Of a stretch of 64,000 nucleotides of DNA, positions 12,433 to 26,700 are shown one piece after another. The translations under genes and the position numbers were made by a program. This DNA comes from Atrichornis clamosus (Eukaryota; Chordata; Aves; Passeriformes; Menuridae). Within the stretch, counting starts at the first letter, position 1; each line of letters begins with the position of its first letter. The stretch spans positions 186,001 to 250,000 of the forward strand of contig WBMZ01004782.1 in assembly GCA_013400975.1 (NCBI GenBank), in the 5' to 3' direction. Under the pieces are notes generated by a model. It was not told where the DNA came from. It searched no databases and worked only from the letters and a program-made list of their open reading frames with translations.

Positions 12433-15400
12433 CATCTAGTCAAAAGTAATTTCACACAATCTATGATGAGAGCAGCTGTAGTTCTTGCAAGGTCCAATTG
12501 GTGAGTTGACCAAAACTATTCCCTCAATCAACACGATTTTCTCAGTAGATTGACATGATTGGTGAGTAACAGCAGCCTTCACTTGGTATGCAGATGGTGA
12601 ATGATATTCTCCAAGTGCTTCTTTTCCTCCACTGACTATAATTGAATCTTTGAATGACACAGTCATATTTCTTAGTCTGCATTGTTGATTTCAACATCTG
12701 GGTAAGATGAATCCCCTGGCCATTCGGATCCACAAATTCTTGGAAGGCATTAATAACAATTTAGTTGTACAGAAGATGTAGAAAACATCTTGAGGATGTG
12801 ATTCTAATTAATAGGTTTTATTCTAATTAATAGAGAACTGATTGGGAATATAGATGTGGGACATACCTAGAAAGATTAAGTATGAAATGGTTACATTTAT
12901 AGTCTTCAGAATAGGAAAGCAGAAATACAGTAGAATCAAAACAGGAAGGCAGACTTGAAGAGAAATGGAATTTGTATGAAAGATTTACTGGAAACTGTGA
13001 TACTCTGTGAAGGAAAACATGAAGAGCTAAGAGTGATAAACCTGGCTAAACTGCATGCTTTTCACTGATCTCAAACAAAAGAGGAAAACATTCAGAAAAT
13101 GGAAACTGTTTATCTGAAGAACAGACAAAAATATATTAGTAGTGACTACATTTGCTTTATGGAACACCTTATCCTTTGGGGTCCTTTCTATACCCATGAT
13201 TTATGAAGTACAGTGGCCTTTTGCAAAGTGTCAGTGCATATTTCTATTAATACTCTGGGTAGCTTAAATGATTTTTTGCTCCCCAATTTCCTTTTTTGTC
13301 TGTAGTATTCTTTTAACTTACCCTCTCACTTCTCAGCATGTTGTGATGCAATTTCACAAATCAAAATATCCTGAGGACCAAACTGAAACTGGTTTCCATT
13401 TGTGGGGCGGTTTTTTTGTTTTTATTTTTTTAATCTCCCTCTCAGTTTCTACTGATTTACTGCAATACAACATACTTGAAAAAGTAGAACAGTTTAAATT
13501 AGTTGATGGCAACAGATGTTCACAATTCTTGCTGTGGACTCACTTATGAACATTTTTTCCCCCAAAGCCACTTATTTTTAATTGTATATTTAAATATTAA
13601 GGATATATTTTCCACTTAGTTTTTGGTTGGGCATATTGCATTACAAATTCTCCGTTCTCATTACCTGTATGGCCTTTTGTTATGTAGGTAAAATACAGAA
13701 AGAATGAAAAATCAACAATGGCTGCAGCTCCCAGTCTTCAAATAATAATTTTTTTCCCTTTATTTGCTCCTTCCTGTTATTGAATCTCATGGTGGAAGTG
13801 ACCAGCTACACCAAACAGCAAGAGTTGGTCGCAGACAAATAATAACACCAGCACCTGTACAGAACTGCAGCTTATAGGGAACTCAAAAGCAGCTGCAACC
13901 ATAAGAAGCAGCCAACATTTGGAGTGTCACTGAGCACACAGAAGTGAGGACAGTTGGGTTAGTAAGATAAGCAAACACTTTCACTGGCCTCCAAAAAGTT
14001 CAGAACTGTGAGGGCTATCAAATAATGAATTATAAGCACCTATTTTCAGGAGCACATTACCCACTTGTCAAACTATTTAGAAGTGCTAAAATATATTTAT
14101 TTGTGATTTTTTTTTAAAGATCCCTGCTCAGTGCTTCTTACTCATCAAAAGAGCTCTCACATTTTTCAACTGTTTATTTTTCAATGAAAAAGAATATATT
14201 TGTCTGAAGTAAGAATCTTTTGTTTTCCCTGAATCTATTATACTACAAGAAAAGTAACAGACTACATTTAATTAGTCCTTCATTAATGGAAGAATTTAGA
14301 GTATATTTGATGAAATATATTTCTGAAGCAGAAATACCTATCAGAAATCTGAGGGTTTCAAACAAAACCAGGAACATCCCTCTTTTCTAGGCAATAATGA
14401 TGAAAATTAGCATTACACTGCATTACAGTCTACATGACTGAAATGGATCTGGAATAGTGAAAGCACAGCTGAATGAGATAATACAAGGGGTTGAACTCAA
14501 TTATGTAGACAGGAAGTTCAGGCAGATGTTTTGGAACATAGTATCTTATATTGTTAGTATTGAATACTGATGCTAGAATTCTATGTCCTTCACTTTCTAA
14601 CAGAAATATTGAGTTGGATTTTTACGTTATTAAATTTTTTTTTCTCTTTTTTTAAAGTTTCTAGGAGAATGGAATTGTTGTTCTCTAATCAGCACTACAT
14701 TCTGGTGTCATTTTGATAATGACTTCCAAGTCTTGATTTTTCACTTTTCCTTTAGGGGCCCATTGAAACTTTTATTGAATACATAGACTCCAATTTGAGG
14801 TTCAAAAGTGGTTTTTAATCATTCTGAGGACTTTATATATATCTGCCAACTCATGAGCTTATGATTACAAGGTATCTTTCGCTACGGCTGTTGAAAAAAG
14901 TAATAGAGCTTGCTTGACATGGTTTTTCATACAAAATAAAATGTGAAATGCAGCTATCTACTGAATCAGTAAACTTCTTTTCCCCTTTTTCTTTTCTCTG
15001 TCTTTAAAATTGTTTAGCCTCTGGTCCTAGTGTAGTTTTACTGCCTACACATTTGATAGCTATAAAATATTTAATGCCACAGAAGAAAACAAAAAAAACC
15101 CCAGGACTTTCTATCCTAATTTATTTTCTAGTACTGTTACTAACTCTTACAAAAGAAGTATCTCACAGTCTGTAAAGGAAAAATATCTGAGTAAGCCTTT
15201 AAATACTTTAGGTAGTTGCTGCCTTCTGTTACAGTGAAATGTACTGAAGGAAACTCTCTTACAAACTGTTCTCGAAAGTTACACAGGATAATGTGTCCCT
15301 TAACGAGCCAAAATAAAGATGTGCAATAACTGAAAACATTCTATTCTTGAAAATATTATCAAATCTTCTGCACAGATGGATTGAGAGTTTAATTACAGCA

Positions 15401-17059
15401 ACCTTTGAATGTCACAGACATCACTGTTCTCTCAGAGAACAGCAACAAAAATATCCATCAGGAGCTAGTTTGACAGATCTATATCAGCTATGATTGCAAC
15501 AAGATGCTATTTCATTTATGTCATCCAGATATCAAAAAAAATCTTGCAATATCCTTACAACTGTAAGGATGTATATTTTTAGATAACCAGTGGGGTATTT
15601 CAAGTACAGCAGCAGAAAAAAAACCCCAATATGCAAAGGCCTAATTAATGCTTTAGTTTACTTAGAATGATGTTCTGAGTACTTGCTTTTTGGTGCCTAT
15701 GTGGAAACAATACACACACCACTGAATTGTCCTTTGAGAATCCCCACTGTAAAGATGCTGCATGGCAACTGAAGAGCACTTCTACAATTTCATTACAGTA
15801 AAAATCTATGGTCATGTATACAGAATTGCAGGATATTGCCATGTATTTTTCTAATATAGAGCTAAACACTTTGTCAAGACTGGAATGAAATTTAAGATGG
15901 TGAATATGAATAAAAATGGCATAATACTTCTTTTGTTTTGATGTTTTCTTTTCCAAATACAAAAACTCTCTCTGTTTGCAACTAAAAAACAAAATTAAAA
16001 AAAAAGAAGCCAATGACATATTTCATAATGGGAAATATCTTTTCAAAAACCATAGGTAGTGAATAGCAACCTATGTAGGCATCACTGTGCCACAGTGGAG
16101 CAAAGCAATAACTGCTGTAAAGAAAATCACTCAATAAAGTAAATATCATTCTACTGAGTTGATGGAATAGTATGTGTATGTCACAGCATGTGTCATTTTA
16201 ATTATCCTCAAAATCATATGCAACTCACACCATCTTTTGGCTTAATCACATGACCGCACATATTTGTAGGTCCTGCATGTGTTCCTTGAATCGGTGGGGA
16301 CCTAGACTTCTCTTCAGCTTCTAGAATATCTCGCAAGAACTAGGAAATGTTTAAAGGGGTGAATGCAGACAGGCTGAGTTTATACCGGTAGTGCTTAGAG
16401 GTGGTTCTGCAAGCCAGCTCTAGTGGGGAAGCCAGTTTGACGTGGCACTGTGCGTGAGCTGGTATACCCTAGTATACAGTATAAGTTTGGACCAGAAATG
16501 TTTATTTGACATCAGTACTTTAATTTGCTTGCAGGGTGACTTAGAATTGGGATGAAATATTTGGTTTCTGAGGAAAGTATGAGGACAGTTGTGTTTCCAT
16601 AATATTGATGAAAATTCAAAGTACATTGGTTAGTTTATGCTATTCATGATAATGTATTCATGAGCAGAAGGAAGACAAACTTCCCACTGCAGTTTCTACT
16701 TTAACACTTGGAAAATTCATTAATCTAGAAAACACACTGAAATTATTTGCAAATATGGCCAAAGTGTGTCTGATTGTGTTTCACAGAAGAGGGACTGATT
16801 AGGTGTTTCGCATTCAGCATATAAGCTTGAAAAAGACCATTTTACATTTTCCAGACATTTTATTTTGATATGTAGGTGTTTTGTAAAGTTCATAATTTTA
16901 AGAGAGTTTGGTATTTTCATTTTCCTAGCCCATTTAAAAAGATCATAGTGGAAGGATTTGACATAATTATTACATCTCCCCAGTGTTTTATGGATAAGAC
17001 TTATATAGCCAGGTGCTTCTTGTAACCACTTTTAATCATTCATTTCTAAAAAGGCAATT
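12433..17059. other. Gene-free DNA
   Basis: No gene or named repeat is seen. The longest frame is 124 codons on the minus strand at 15645-16019, with no recognisable domain. A small 8-bp hairpin (ATCCTTAC / GTAAGGAT, 4-base loop) lies near 15550-15570. Poly-T and poly-A runs are scattered through the stretch. Confidence 0.5.
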
Positions 17060-17900
17060 ATAAATTCCCTATCCATGGTAAACATTTAACCTCTCATGCC
17101 AGCAGGGCCTATCTTGTTGTTCTAAAGAGATTTTAGCTGTGAAGTGCAGATGGATTGAATTAAGTGTTTCAGCTCCCTGGAAATTATATGAGCATCCTAC
17201 CAACATCAGTCCAATCAGAAAACTATTTCCACTCTTCTGCCTTAAATAGTAACAGTCCAGGATGTGTGCAGGGAGGGGGAGAATTGCTTTAACAAATTTC
17301 ACTACCCACTGTCCCTCAAATGGTACAAAGTGACATTGCTGGTGAATAGAAGGTGCTGACTGTTATCTGTGGTTAATAGCATCCCTTGCTAGCCCCCATT
17401 CAGCTGCCAGTTAGCACAAAGCCGTGTCTGCATGACTTTTAAAGGGTCTGCATTAACACACCCAGACAATCAATGGTTTCTGCCCCTTCCACAAGGACAC
17501 TGGTTTGTTACCACTGCTAGATGCTGTCAACAGAAAATGACACGGGAGTCACAAAAGGTAAAATGGTGTCAATTTAATCAGAGAACAGACAAAAGGCAAA
17601 CAATGCTGTCCTGGAAAGAAGTATAGCAAGGAGACTCAGAGGTTGGTGTGAGCCACGCTTGGCAGGTCCCAGTGAAACCAGATTGAAATTCAATGATACA
17701 AAATCCAGCAATGTGACACACAAGATGAGAGCTGTTGTTTCCATTCAATTAAAATCAGTGACTGCTGCTGGCGTAAAATAAATTTGACAAAATACCAAGA
17801 GAATCTGTATTGTAGGTCAAACTATTTTCCTTCTAAACTGAAAGAAAATAACAGCGTAAAATGAGGTAGTGCAATTGTTGTCTAAATTACACAAAATAAT
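17060..17900. promoter_or_regulatory. Candidate conserved noncoding element (possible enhancer)
   Basis: This block is less AT-rich than its surroundings, free of recognisable repeats and simple sequence, and has no long open frame. The densest part, about 17380-17760, carries many short motifs of the kind seen in vertebrate enhancers: 'aacaat' (SOX-like), 'ctgtca', 'tttaatcag' and 'aattaaaat'. This is a guess from texture only. Such motifs also occur by chance, and only an alignment to other vertebrates could show conservation. Confidence 0.2.
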
Positions 17901-20102
17901 AATAAAAAAGTCCTCCTGCAATTGCCTGTTCACTGTGAAGTTAAACAAAACTCTACTGATTGAGATGATTCCGCTATAAAACTAAGCAATTCAAAGTGTT
18001 TACATATTTATGAAAATAGTCTGCAAGAAGCTAATTCTCCTTTTTAGAATTCATACTCTGTTGTGCACATTATTTCTCAAAAACCTGCTTATTTTCAAGG
18101 ATTTATAAAGAAATAACATGATCTTGCTTCTTATTTGTTAAAAAATTGGTTTTACAAACAGTTTAGTTATGCATGTCTTCAATGTGCATGTCCTATACTG
18201 ACAGGATACTGTAACCTGACTGTATGTGAACACAAAGTTTGCAGCTTCCTCCTTCCTCTCTGTGATGACGCTTGTAACGAAACCTTGGTGCTCAGTCAGG
18301 GTGGGATCCAAATATTATCTGATCTGATCTTGTCTTTCTAGGTCAGGAGAACAAATCTCATTTTCAGAGAATTAATCTCACATGTCTCACAGACTAGATG
18401 GAGATTTGCAAACATTTAGGTTCAGGTTCTCTTTGTCTAATGTTGAACACCAAGCAAGAATTCCTAGATTTCAATCTAGCTGATGCAAATCCAGAGGGCT
18501 ATTTAGTTCTGAAGTTCTGGATCTATTACGGATGCTCTATGTCTCTCTCCACTGCCTACACAAGGAACATAAAGGTTAATTTTCTAATATTAGTTCGGAT
18601 AAGTTTGGTCTTTTGTGTGTACGTGAAAACAATCACGTGATGAACGATAAGGATAATTGTTAGCATTCAGAAAACTCTCCAGAATCTTTTGTCTTCGATG
18701 TAAACTATTACGATGAGAAGAAATTAGAAAAAAAATCTTTATTATTGTTTGAAAATATGCACTTAAAAAAATTAAGACTGCAAGATGCTCAAGATGATAT
18801 AATTGCTATGATCAGGTGAACATGCTGTTTATCAACTGTTGGTAATATATGAAAGCTTATATTGATGAGGTTTTTGATTAATTTATCCTTCAAATTTTCT
18901 TGTTCTCCTTTACTGATTATTTGCTGTAGTGTAACAAGGATTTCTGAGTATTTCCAAAGCGTTTTACATATGCATGATTCCTTGACCTACATAATATGTC
19001 TAGAACTGATTTGAGTATTCTGAAGTCCTTTCTGGTCATCTGCATGTCATTTCTGCGTGTAAACTACTTCAAAGTAAATGAAAGTAACTGTAATCAAAAT
19101 GACTTTTTAAGATGTAAAGTGACGAGGACAGGTGCCCTCCTGGTAATAGCTCTTCACTCCCATGACATCCTACTGTGAAAAACAGCTGGACTGTGATTTA
19201 TGAATGAGGATTCGTTAAAAAAACATCAGTATTATCCTGCATGGACAATTAATCTGGTGGGAAGCCACCTAAACTTAGATCCAATGTAAGACAGACTACT
19301 GGTCTTCTGAAACAGCATGGTCATGCTCCTTGATGAGGGAGTAACTTGTGTTATAAACCGTCACAAGTAAGTAGACAGCAAAATGAGTTGAAGATATAAC
19401 TGCCCAAACCTGAAGTGTTGTTCAAAACAAGTCACTTATCCTTGGCTTTATCTTTTCTAACATCCACCAGGTACCTGAAAGACCAGCAGTTATCATAAAC
19501 TGTATGTGTATGCCTCCACTAGAATAGATGGAAAGAATCATGCACATCCCATGCAAGGACTTTGGATGGGATCACTTGTGCCTTGAAAGAGCATCTTTTT
19601 CTGTTCTAGTTCATTTCTGAGCAGCAACAAGTTTAATACAAAAGTATTATTTTAAAAAGCTGCTTTAGTGAGTTTTAACAATGAAGTATGCCAGAAAATA
19701 TGTTTGGAAAATAGAGTCATGATGATGAAAATATTATTGAAAGTAAGAAAAAGAAAAATTGAAGCAAATTTTTCTATCTTTCATTGTACAATCACTGGAT
19801 CTCTTATGTGGCAGAAATTTTGGATTTAGATTTTGTCTATTTGAAGCAATAACTCATCTATTCTGTCAGCAGAATAACTTATGAATTCTGTCAGCAGAGT
19901 TCTTTAGCATTAATGAGAATAAAATTAAAAAAGGTCATGAATATTATTTAAAATTACATTTAAATGTTAACAAGACAGTAAACATCTTCAAAATTTCACA
20001 AACCAACCAACCAAAAAAAAAAAACAACAAAAAAAATTCCCCAAACATCTCATTCTGTTGGCCTGTTTCTTCTTGGCATTGTGTGTGCATTCGTGCATGC
20101 AT

Positions 20103-20111
<9 letters not shown>
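17901..20111. other. Gene-free AT-rich DNA
   Basis: No gene is seen. It holds the 25-bp tandem duplication at 19848-19897 and A-rich runs near 20012-20040, just before the TG microsatellite. Open frames are 80 codons or shorter and show no motif. Confidence 0.55.
19848..19897. repeat. Tandem duplication, 25 bp x 2
   Basis: Units 19848-19872 and 19873-19897 both start 'aataact' and end 'attctgtcagcag', differing at a few middle positions. It is probably simple replication slippage. Confidence 0.85.

Positions 20112-20151
<40 letters not shown>
20112..20151 (+). repeat. (TG)20 microsatellite
   Basis: Twenty uninterrupted TG units, preceded by a related impure TG/TTTG stretch from about 20083. 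It is probably length-polymorphic. Alternating TG can adopt Z-DNA, but no role is implied. The histidine/threonine repeat frame on the minus strand is an artefact. Confidence 0.97.
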
Positions 20152-20155
<4 letters not shown>

Positions 20156-23125
20156 TATTACAAGTTCAGCAACTATGGGCACCGTTCTGGTTTTGTCATG
20201 AGCCTGGATTGAAGACTTATTCCAGACAGCATCTCTTTCACTCTTGAGGTAGAAGTTTAAGATAGGTCAAGTCAAGTACATCCTGAAAACTTCTATTCAA
20301 TTCGTAAGGGAGTATAGATGATTTCTTTATATGTGTATCTACACAGCAGAAGTTTAAAGTTATTAAGGTTAATTCCATTCTATGCATATATTTGAGGAAA
20401 GGTGTTGCACCATACAAATGTTAGCAAAATCTTGCATATGGAGCTCCAATAGACAGTCATAGAAATATTGTGATTGTTGTTTATATTCCCTTATACTATA
20501 TTAATCTTCTTTTATTTCCATATGTTGAAGTGCATAAGATGAGCTTTGATTCATTGTATTTTGAGAGTAGATCACTAACTACCTTAATTAATATATTTTG
20601 GACATTCAACACCTTAAGAAAAAGCAGTTTGATCTTGTTTCTGATCTGAATCTTCCATAGCATTTTTGTGGACCCTTGGATTTCTGACCAGAAAAATGTA
20701 TTAAGATGTCAGAAAAGGAAAAGATATTTCAAAAGTAGTAATGCAATAAATTACATATTTTGCCTGTTTCCAGGTGAAAAGCTGCCTATTACTGATGTAG
20801 TAAATGGTTTTCAGTTTGAATGGATTTATTTCTCAAGTGCATTGACACCTCCGAGAAAAAGAGAATAACATGCAAGAAACTTAAGCAATAAAGCATCAAT
20901 CTTTAAAACACAAAGGACTGGGACAACTCAGCCACTTATTACAACCACTTTTCCATAACTGTATAAGATATAAGATTGAATCTGTGCAGAACTAAATTAA
21001 ATAAATATTGTTCAGGAGGTGTTTCTGATAGTTATATAGCTCAGATACACAGTACTGGTACCCCAGGTTATGCCCAAGACTATTTTATGGCTATTTTGTA
21101 ATTCTAATATTAAACTTTACAAATTATTTTCCTCTGTTACTTCTTTAGGTGAAAAACATCATTTAACTAGATTCAGTTGGGAAGGACTTTCTATTTGATC
21201 ACAGGGGCTGTTAAAATAGCACACAACTGCAACAGAATATCCAGACTGGATAAAGCTCTGAGTAAGTAACCCAATCTCAGAGCTGATGCTGCTTTCAGTC
21301 AGGGACCTCCTGAAGCCCTTCTGGTCTGAACTATCAAAGAATACTATTCAATTCTCATCCCAACAATACTTTCTCATTTCTCTCAATTCAAAGGATTACC
21401 TAGAATTTCTATAGTTGAAAAAACTGTACACTGTGTCATGAAATGCATATTCCTTGCTCTTCCTTTACACTATACAGTATGCCAGACAACATTAGAGACA
21501 GAATCATCACTGAAATCTATAAATCTGCAAATCTACACATTACTATAATTTCTACATTGCAAACAGTCAGGTATTTTCCTTCTCAGGAAACCATCCTGTA
21601 TTCTGCTCTTGCATTTACTTTTCCACACCCTTATGAATACTTCTACAATAGTTTCTTCAGCAAATTTCAGAGTTTGAGACTGTTATAGAAAAAAGGGAGG
21701 AGAATTACACAAAGGTCTGTAAATTAAGAGTTGTTCCACATCATGAATGTATCTTGAAATCTCTACAACAATGAAAATGTAACAATTGAACGAAATAGAG
21801 TGAAGCTGAGGGCTGTGTGAGGAGTTTTCATCAGTACAGAGGAGAAATAGGTCCTGAAACATGCACACGTGGAGGACAATAGTAACATTTTCAAGAAGCA
21901 ACAAGAGTATTTCTTTGTGGACAACGTAAGGACCTCTAAGAGAATATGAGAGAGTCTCTGTTTACAAAGAGGAACTGAGCTGAACCCTGAGAGACAGATA
22001 GAAAAATGCAAAGTTTGGATGGAAAAGATCTACCCAAGACACATAATTATACATTGATTTTAAAGTCTTTTTTCAGTTGTTTTTGCTGGATTGAGATTCT
22101 ATTAATTCAGATTATGATGTCTAAAAAGAAGAAAAGAAGTGTGAAACCAGTGGTAATGTGTTCAAAGCAAAAGAAAAAATTTTGTGAGCTACGGAGCCTT
22201 CAGATGTGTATTAAGATGCCAGTGCTAAGTTTGGGCTTTTTATTTCTCTGAGTGGATTGCCTGCATGGCCTCCACTTTTACCATTGAACCAACAGGACTG
22301 AATGCATTTTGTTTCAATAGATGCAGCAGGCACATCTTCATTCTGTCTGCTTGATACTTGGGAATAATAGAGACTCTGCCACTCAATTTATCTCCATTGG
22401 AATCGGGCAATACCCTTCTTAAACTGTTGACTGATACAGAATGTAATTTTTGAGAACAAACTGACTTTTGGTCTTTGTGATGATTATGAACACAACCTCC
22501 TTATAAACAGTCAGGATCTAATACTTCTATGTATTCATATCCTTTTCCTTTGAAGACAGAAAAATAAGGGCTTTGCTCCTTCTTACACCCAGGGTTTTTT
22601 CCTCAAGAATCCTGTGATTATATTCTGCTTTTCCAAGTGCATGAAGAAGAAATAGATAGCCACTTGATAACAAAGACTAAAAGCGACTCTGACTTCAAGT
22701 GAGTTTAATAGGTCACGCCTAGGTAGGACTTTCTGTAAATCTGCCTTTCACTTTACAGACACAGAAAGGGGGAAAATGGTGCTTTCCTCCAGAATGCTTA
22801 TTCTGATTTCAGATAACTGATTCAAATAGTTTTCAGAATATGTCTCTCTATATTAGGTCTGTAATCAACCTAAGCTATTTCTGCAGTCACTGAAAGACTA
22901 TAGCATTTGCCTACAAGTCCACCTCTGACCAAAATTTCTAAGAAATTGTTTCCTCTTTGTCTTTTGACAATAATATGACTTAGGTTCTAATTAAATGTCT
23001 TTCCAGTTGTACAGAAGGAATCTGGATCCAAATGTCCAGTTGTCTTCTTCGACAGCTAAGTAACAAGAAAGAGGAAATATTAAAGAGTGACTTATGGAAT
23101 ATTTTTTCTAATTCCCTCATCAATT
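20152..23125. other. Gene-free DNA
   Basis: No gene, RNA gene or recognisable repeat is seen. Several frames of 65 to 82 codons on both strands between 21440 and 22250 overlap and carry no motif. Confidence 0.55.
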
Positions 23126-23784
23126 TTCATTGTTGATGGCAGGTTGAATGACTCAGCAGTGACCTGGCAGCCAGGAGGGTCAACCAGGGCATCTGGGGTG
23201 ATCAGGCACAGCATCGCCAGCCAGGCAAGTGAGGGGATTGTCCCGCTCTGCTCTGCACTGGGGTGGCCTCACTTCAAGCACTGTGTGAAGTTTTAGGCAC
23301 TGCAATGTAAGAAAGGTATAAAGCTGTTAGAGAGTATCCAAAGGAGGGCCATGAAGATGGTAAATTGTCTAGAGGGCAAGCTGTACAAGGAGTGGCTGAG
23401 GTCACTCATTTCTTCAGCCTGAATAAGAGCAGACTGAGGGGAGGCCTGATTGTTATCCACAACTTCCTCACAAGGGGAAGTGAGGAGGCAGGCATCAATC
23501 TCTTCTCTCTGGTGACCAATGACAGGACCCAAGGGAATGTCATAAAGCTGTTTCAGGGAAGGCTTAGTTTGGGTATTAGGAAAAGGTTCTTCGCCCAGAG
23601 GGTGGTTGAGCACTGGAGTAGGGTCCCCAGGGAAGTGTTCACAACACCAACTTGACAGAGTTCAAGAAGTGTTTGGACAATGCTCTCAGGCACATGGTGT
23701 GATTCTTGGGGTTGTCCTGTGCAGGGCCAGGAGCTGTCCTTCAATGATCCTGATGGGTCTCTTCCAACTCAGGATGTTCTATGA
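23126..23784 (+). mobile_element. CR1 LINE, 5'-truncated, 3' end present
   Basis: This is the 3' part of an avian CR1 in forward orientation. The left half corresponds to the end of the reverse-transcriptase frame: 'gtcccgctctgctctgcact', then 'ccaaaggagggccatgaaga', then 'cagcctgaataagagcagac'. The right half is the usual 3' end: 'gtggttgagcactggagtag', then 'gatgggtctcttccaactca', and a final 'ggatgttctatga'. Such 5' truncation is normal for CR1. Stops and frame shifts break the coding part, so the frames at 23293-23995 are relics. Only one copy of the terminal octamer-like repeat is left. Confidence 0.9.
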
Positions 23785-26700
23785 AGTACAATTTACTAGC
23801 ACATTCAGAGAGAGAGCATTAACATCTGAGGACTCCCTTAGAAACATTTATGTCTTTGATATTATCAAATTGTGGGTTCATGCCATATCCTCCTGGTCCC
23901 CCTGCCAAGTCCCTTTCCCCGATTTCCTATGCCTCTGGTGTAGAAGTTCAGATTTAGATCAGTTTAATAGGCTTGTCCTGAACTTTATCCTGTAAGATAA
24001 CCTAATACCTGCTGAAAGAGTTATATACTGGCAACTACCAGAGACGGAAAAATGATTTTCTTAGAATAGCTACCTCCTTAAGTTTTCTTACACCTTTCAT
24101 TTTTATTTGTAATGTACTAAATGGGGTGAACACCTTGTTGTATGGTGGAAATTTTTATTCATGGGAAATCCAGTACTGGATACATGCACAAACAGCATAG
24201 GCTTTTAAAAAAATGTTTCAAAGAATCATATAAACTATAGGTTAAGTTATTTTTGTCTCTGTCTACATGTGTATAAGTTTTGTGTGTAAGTTTTCTGTAT
24301 ATTGAATGAAGTGTTGAACAAACTCTGAAAGATCTTCCTCATTTCCTACTACCATGCATGCATGGGCAAAATCAGTCAAGCAGGAAAATAAAGAGATAAT
24401 GAGAAACTAAGCATCTATTTGCATTCCCAAGGGGCTCTGTTTGTTCAGATGTGGTATTTCCTCTGTAACTTTAGTGGTTAAAAGAAGGACTTCACTTGAA
24501 GTCCTGGATGGAGGATTATTGATCCAGAAGAAAGGAAAAATAAGAGAGATATCAAAATTACCTTCTTCCCCAAAGATTCAAAAAATATAAAATCAGATTT
24601 TTTCCCTAAAGCTCTCCATCCAAAACATAACAAAACAAAACATAAAGAAGGCACACAAGACAAACAAAACAAACAAAAACAAACAAAAAAAACATAAACG
24701 AAATTAAAACGGGATATGTGAGAAGTTTTCAGTGCTTAAGATAGATCAGGAATTTTTTTGAATAAACTGACATACTTGCAAATTTCCATGTTCATAGTTA
24801 AAACAAGAGCTTTTCTGAAGAAGTAAAGAGGTTGGAGCTTTTTCAGGATTGTGGACTATCTTATTTATTTTTAAAAGTTAAAAAAAATCTTTAAAAAACC
24901 CTAAAAGACATGAGGATTTGCTTTTTTTTTTTTTTTAAATTTCAGTATTTAAGTACACACATTTACAGACAATCACTGCAACAACCAATCAAATGTGTGG
25001 AGACTTGACATCTGAACTTGAATGAATTCAGTTACACACCTTAAATGGATGCCTAAAAGCCTTATGCATTTATTCCAGTATGCTTTTTTGTTCTGATCTT
25101 CTAAATCTTGTGGTTAAAGCTTCTTCTTAATATGTTGTTTTTATAAAAACCATTTGTTAATCACTTGATGTAGTAGAAATTACTATCTTTGAAGACAATG
25201 CTGAAGCTTACTGACAATTTCTGAATAAGAGTAGAGAAGTGAGAAGAATTTGTATGTCTTTATTCTAATCTAACGTCAGTTACGTGGAGGTGGGCTAACC
25301 AAATTTTCATATTAGAACATAATTTTAAGGTAAGAACAGTTAAGATGGCACGTAACTGCTTCAGTTAGATAAATATTGGAACACATCCATAGCTCACAGG
25401 AATACAGTTTTTATTCTTTCACAGTCCACCTTTCCACTGTTGTTTGGTCCAAGTCACAGCCTTGTCTGGCTTTTAAAACTATTTAAACTTCTCTGTCTTC
25501 AAAGGCTTTTCTTCTCATCCTTGTATCTTCAACTAAAAAAGTGGATGGTGACATATAGAAATAGAAATTACATATAGACATATAGAAAGATATATAGAAA
25601 TTCCATACAGCTGTACAGGAGCTATTTACAGTATTTGTCGTAGAGTTTTGTTAATTGAAACGTAAAGTGCAGATTATGCACATAAAAACACCTTTCCAGT
25701 GACTAAATTAATCCATGTTCTTCAGGTATAAACCTGATATTACAGGTTCCTTTAAGAAATCTGGCTTTTTAGATCAGCTAAAGATCAAACATCCCTAGTC
25801 TCACATGAAGTGTTTTCATAATAAACAAAGTATGTCACTCTCATTTTACATCTTCTGCCTGTTATGGAAACATTCTGTAAAGACTTTGGTGACGTCCCGC
25901 GGAAAACTTTGAAAATTCTTTTTTTTTCCCAAGTAATTCTGCAAATATTATCAAGTATTTGCTTTTCCTGTCGCATTGTAAGATGCATGATCTAAGACAA
26001 CAGCTGTTGTATCTCTGTGATGAGTCTTTCTCTAAAGGTAATAATCCATTATTTGTTGGTGATATATATTCTGAGTCTTGATATGAACTACCATTTCATT
26101 CTTTTTATTATTTCAGTCATGGAGGTGGGCATTAATGGCAGTATTTCCGTTTTGGTCGTTGTAGTTGTGAACATCTTTGTCAGTCTTAAAATAATGTATC
26201 AAGCCTGAGGCGCCTCTAGCAGCAATGTTTTTTTCTTATTCCTCCCTCCCCCTCACCACCACCTTATTCCCCCTTCAGGTTATGAAAAGAAATAAGTTTA
26301 TCATTCTATCATATAAGTAACCCAGTAACACAATCTCTATACATGAGGGCTAAACATCAGATATGGCACAATTCCAGTTTATGCTTGAGCATTTTACTCT
26401 CTGTAATGTGCGCTATTTTCACATCTTTCTGTTAATTATATTTCCCTTAGATGACAGCTGACTGGTGAAAAGAAAGGGTGAAGGCTTGTGGGAGTAAGAG
26501 TGGGTTGTTTAAATGTGATTGGAAAGAACTTAACTCTGAATAAAATTATGTGCTTATATTGGGTCAATTTACCACCCATAAAATTTTTGCATGTAACTGA
26601 AAAAGAAGGAAGAATGGAAGGGGCTAGGAAGATTAGAAAATTCAATATTGTAAAGATACCAATAAAGAATAAATTTAAAATAAAAGGATTCTTTTTCTTT

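Noticed and set aside
15645..16019. 124-codon minus-strand frame as a gene
   Set aside because: Composition is that of translated AT-rich DNA, with no motif, no splice-site support and no neighbouring exon.
23293..23995. Overlapping frames of about 100 to 130 codons as genes
   Set aside because: They fall on a CR1 LINE and its flank and represent pieces of its broken reverse-transcriptase frame or antisense.
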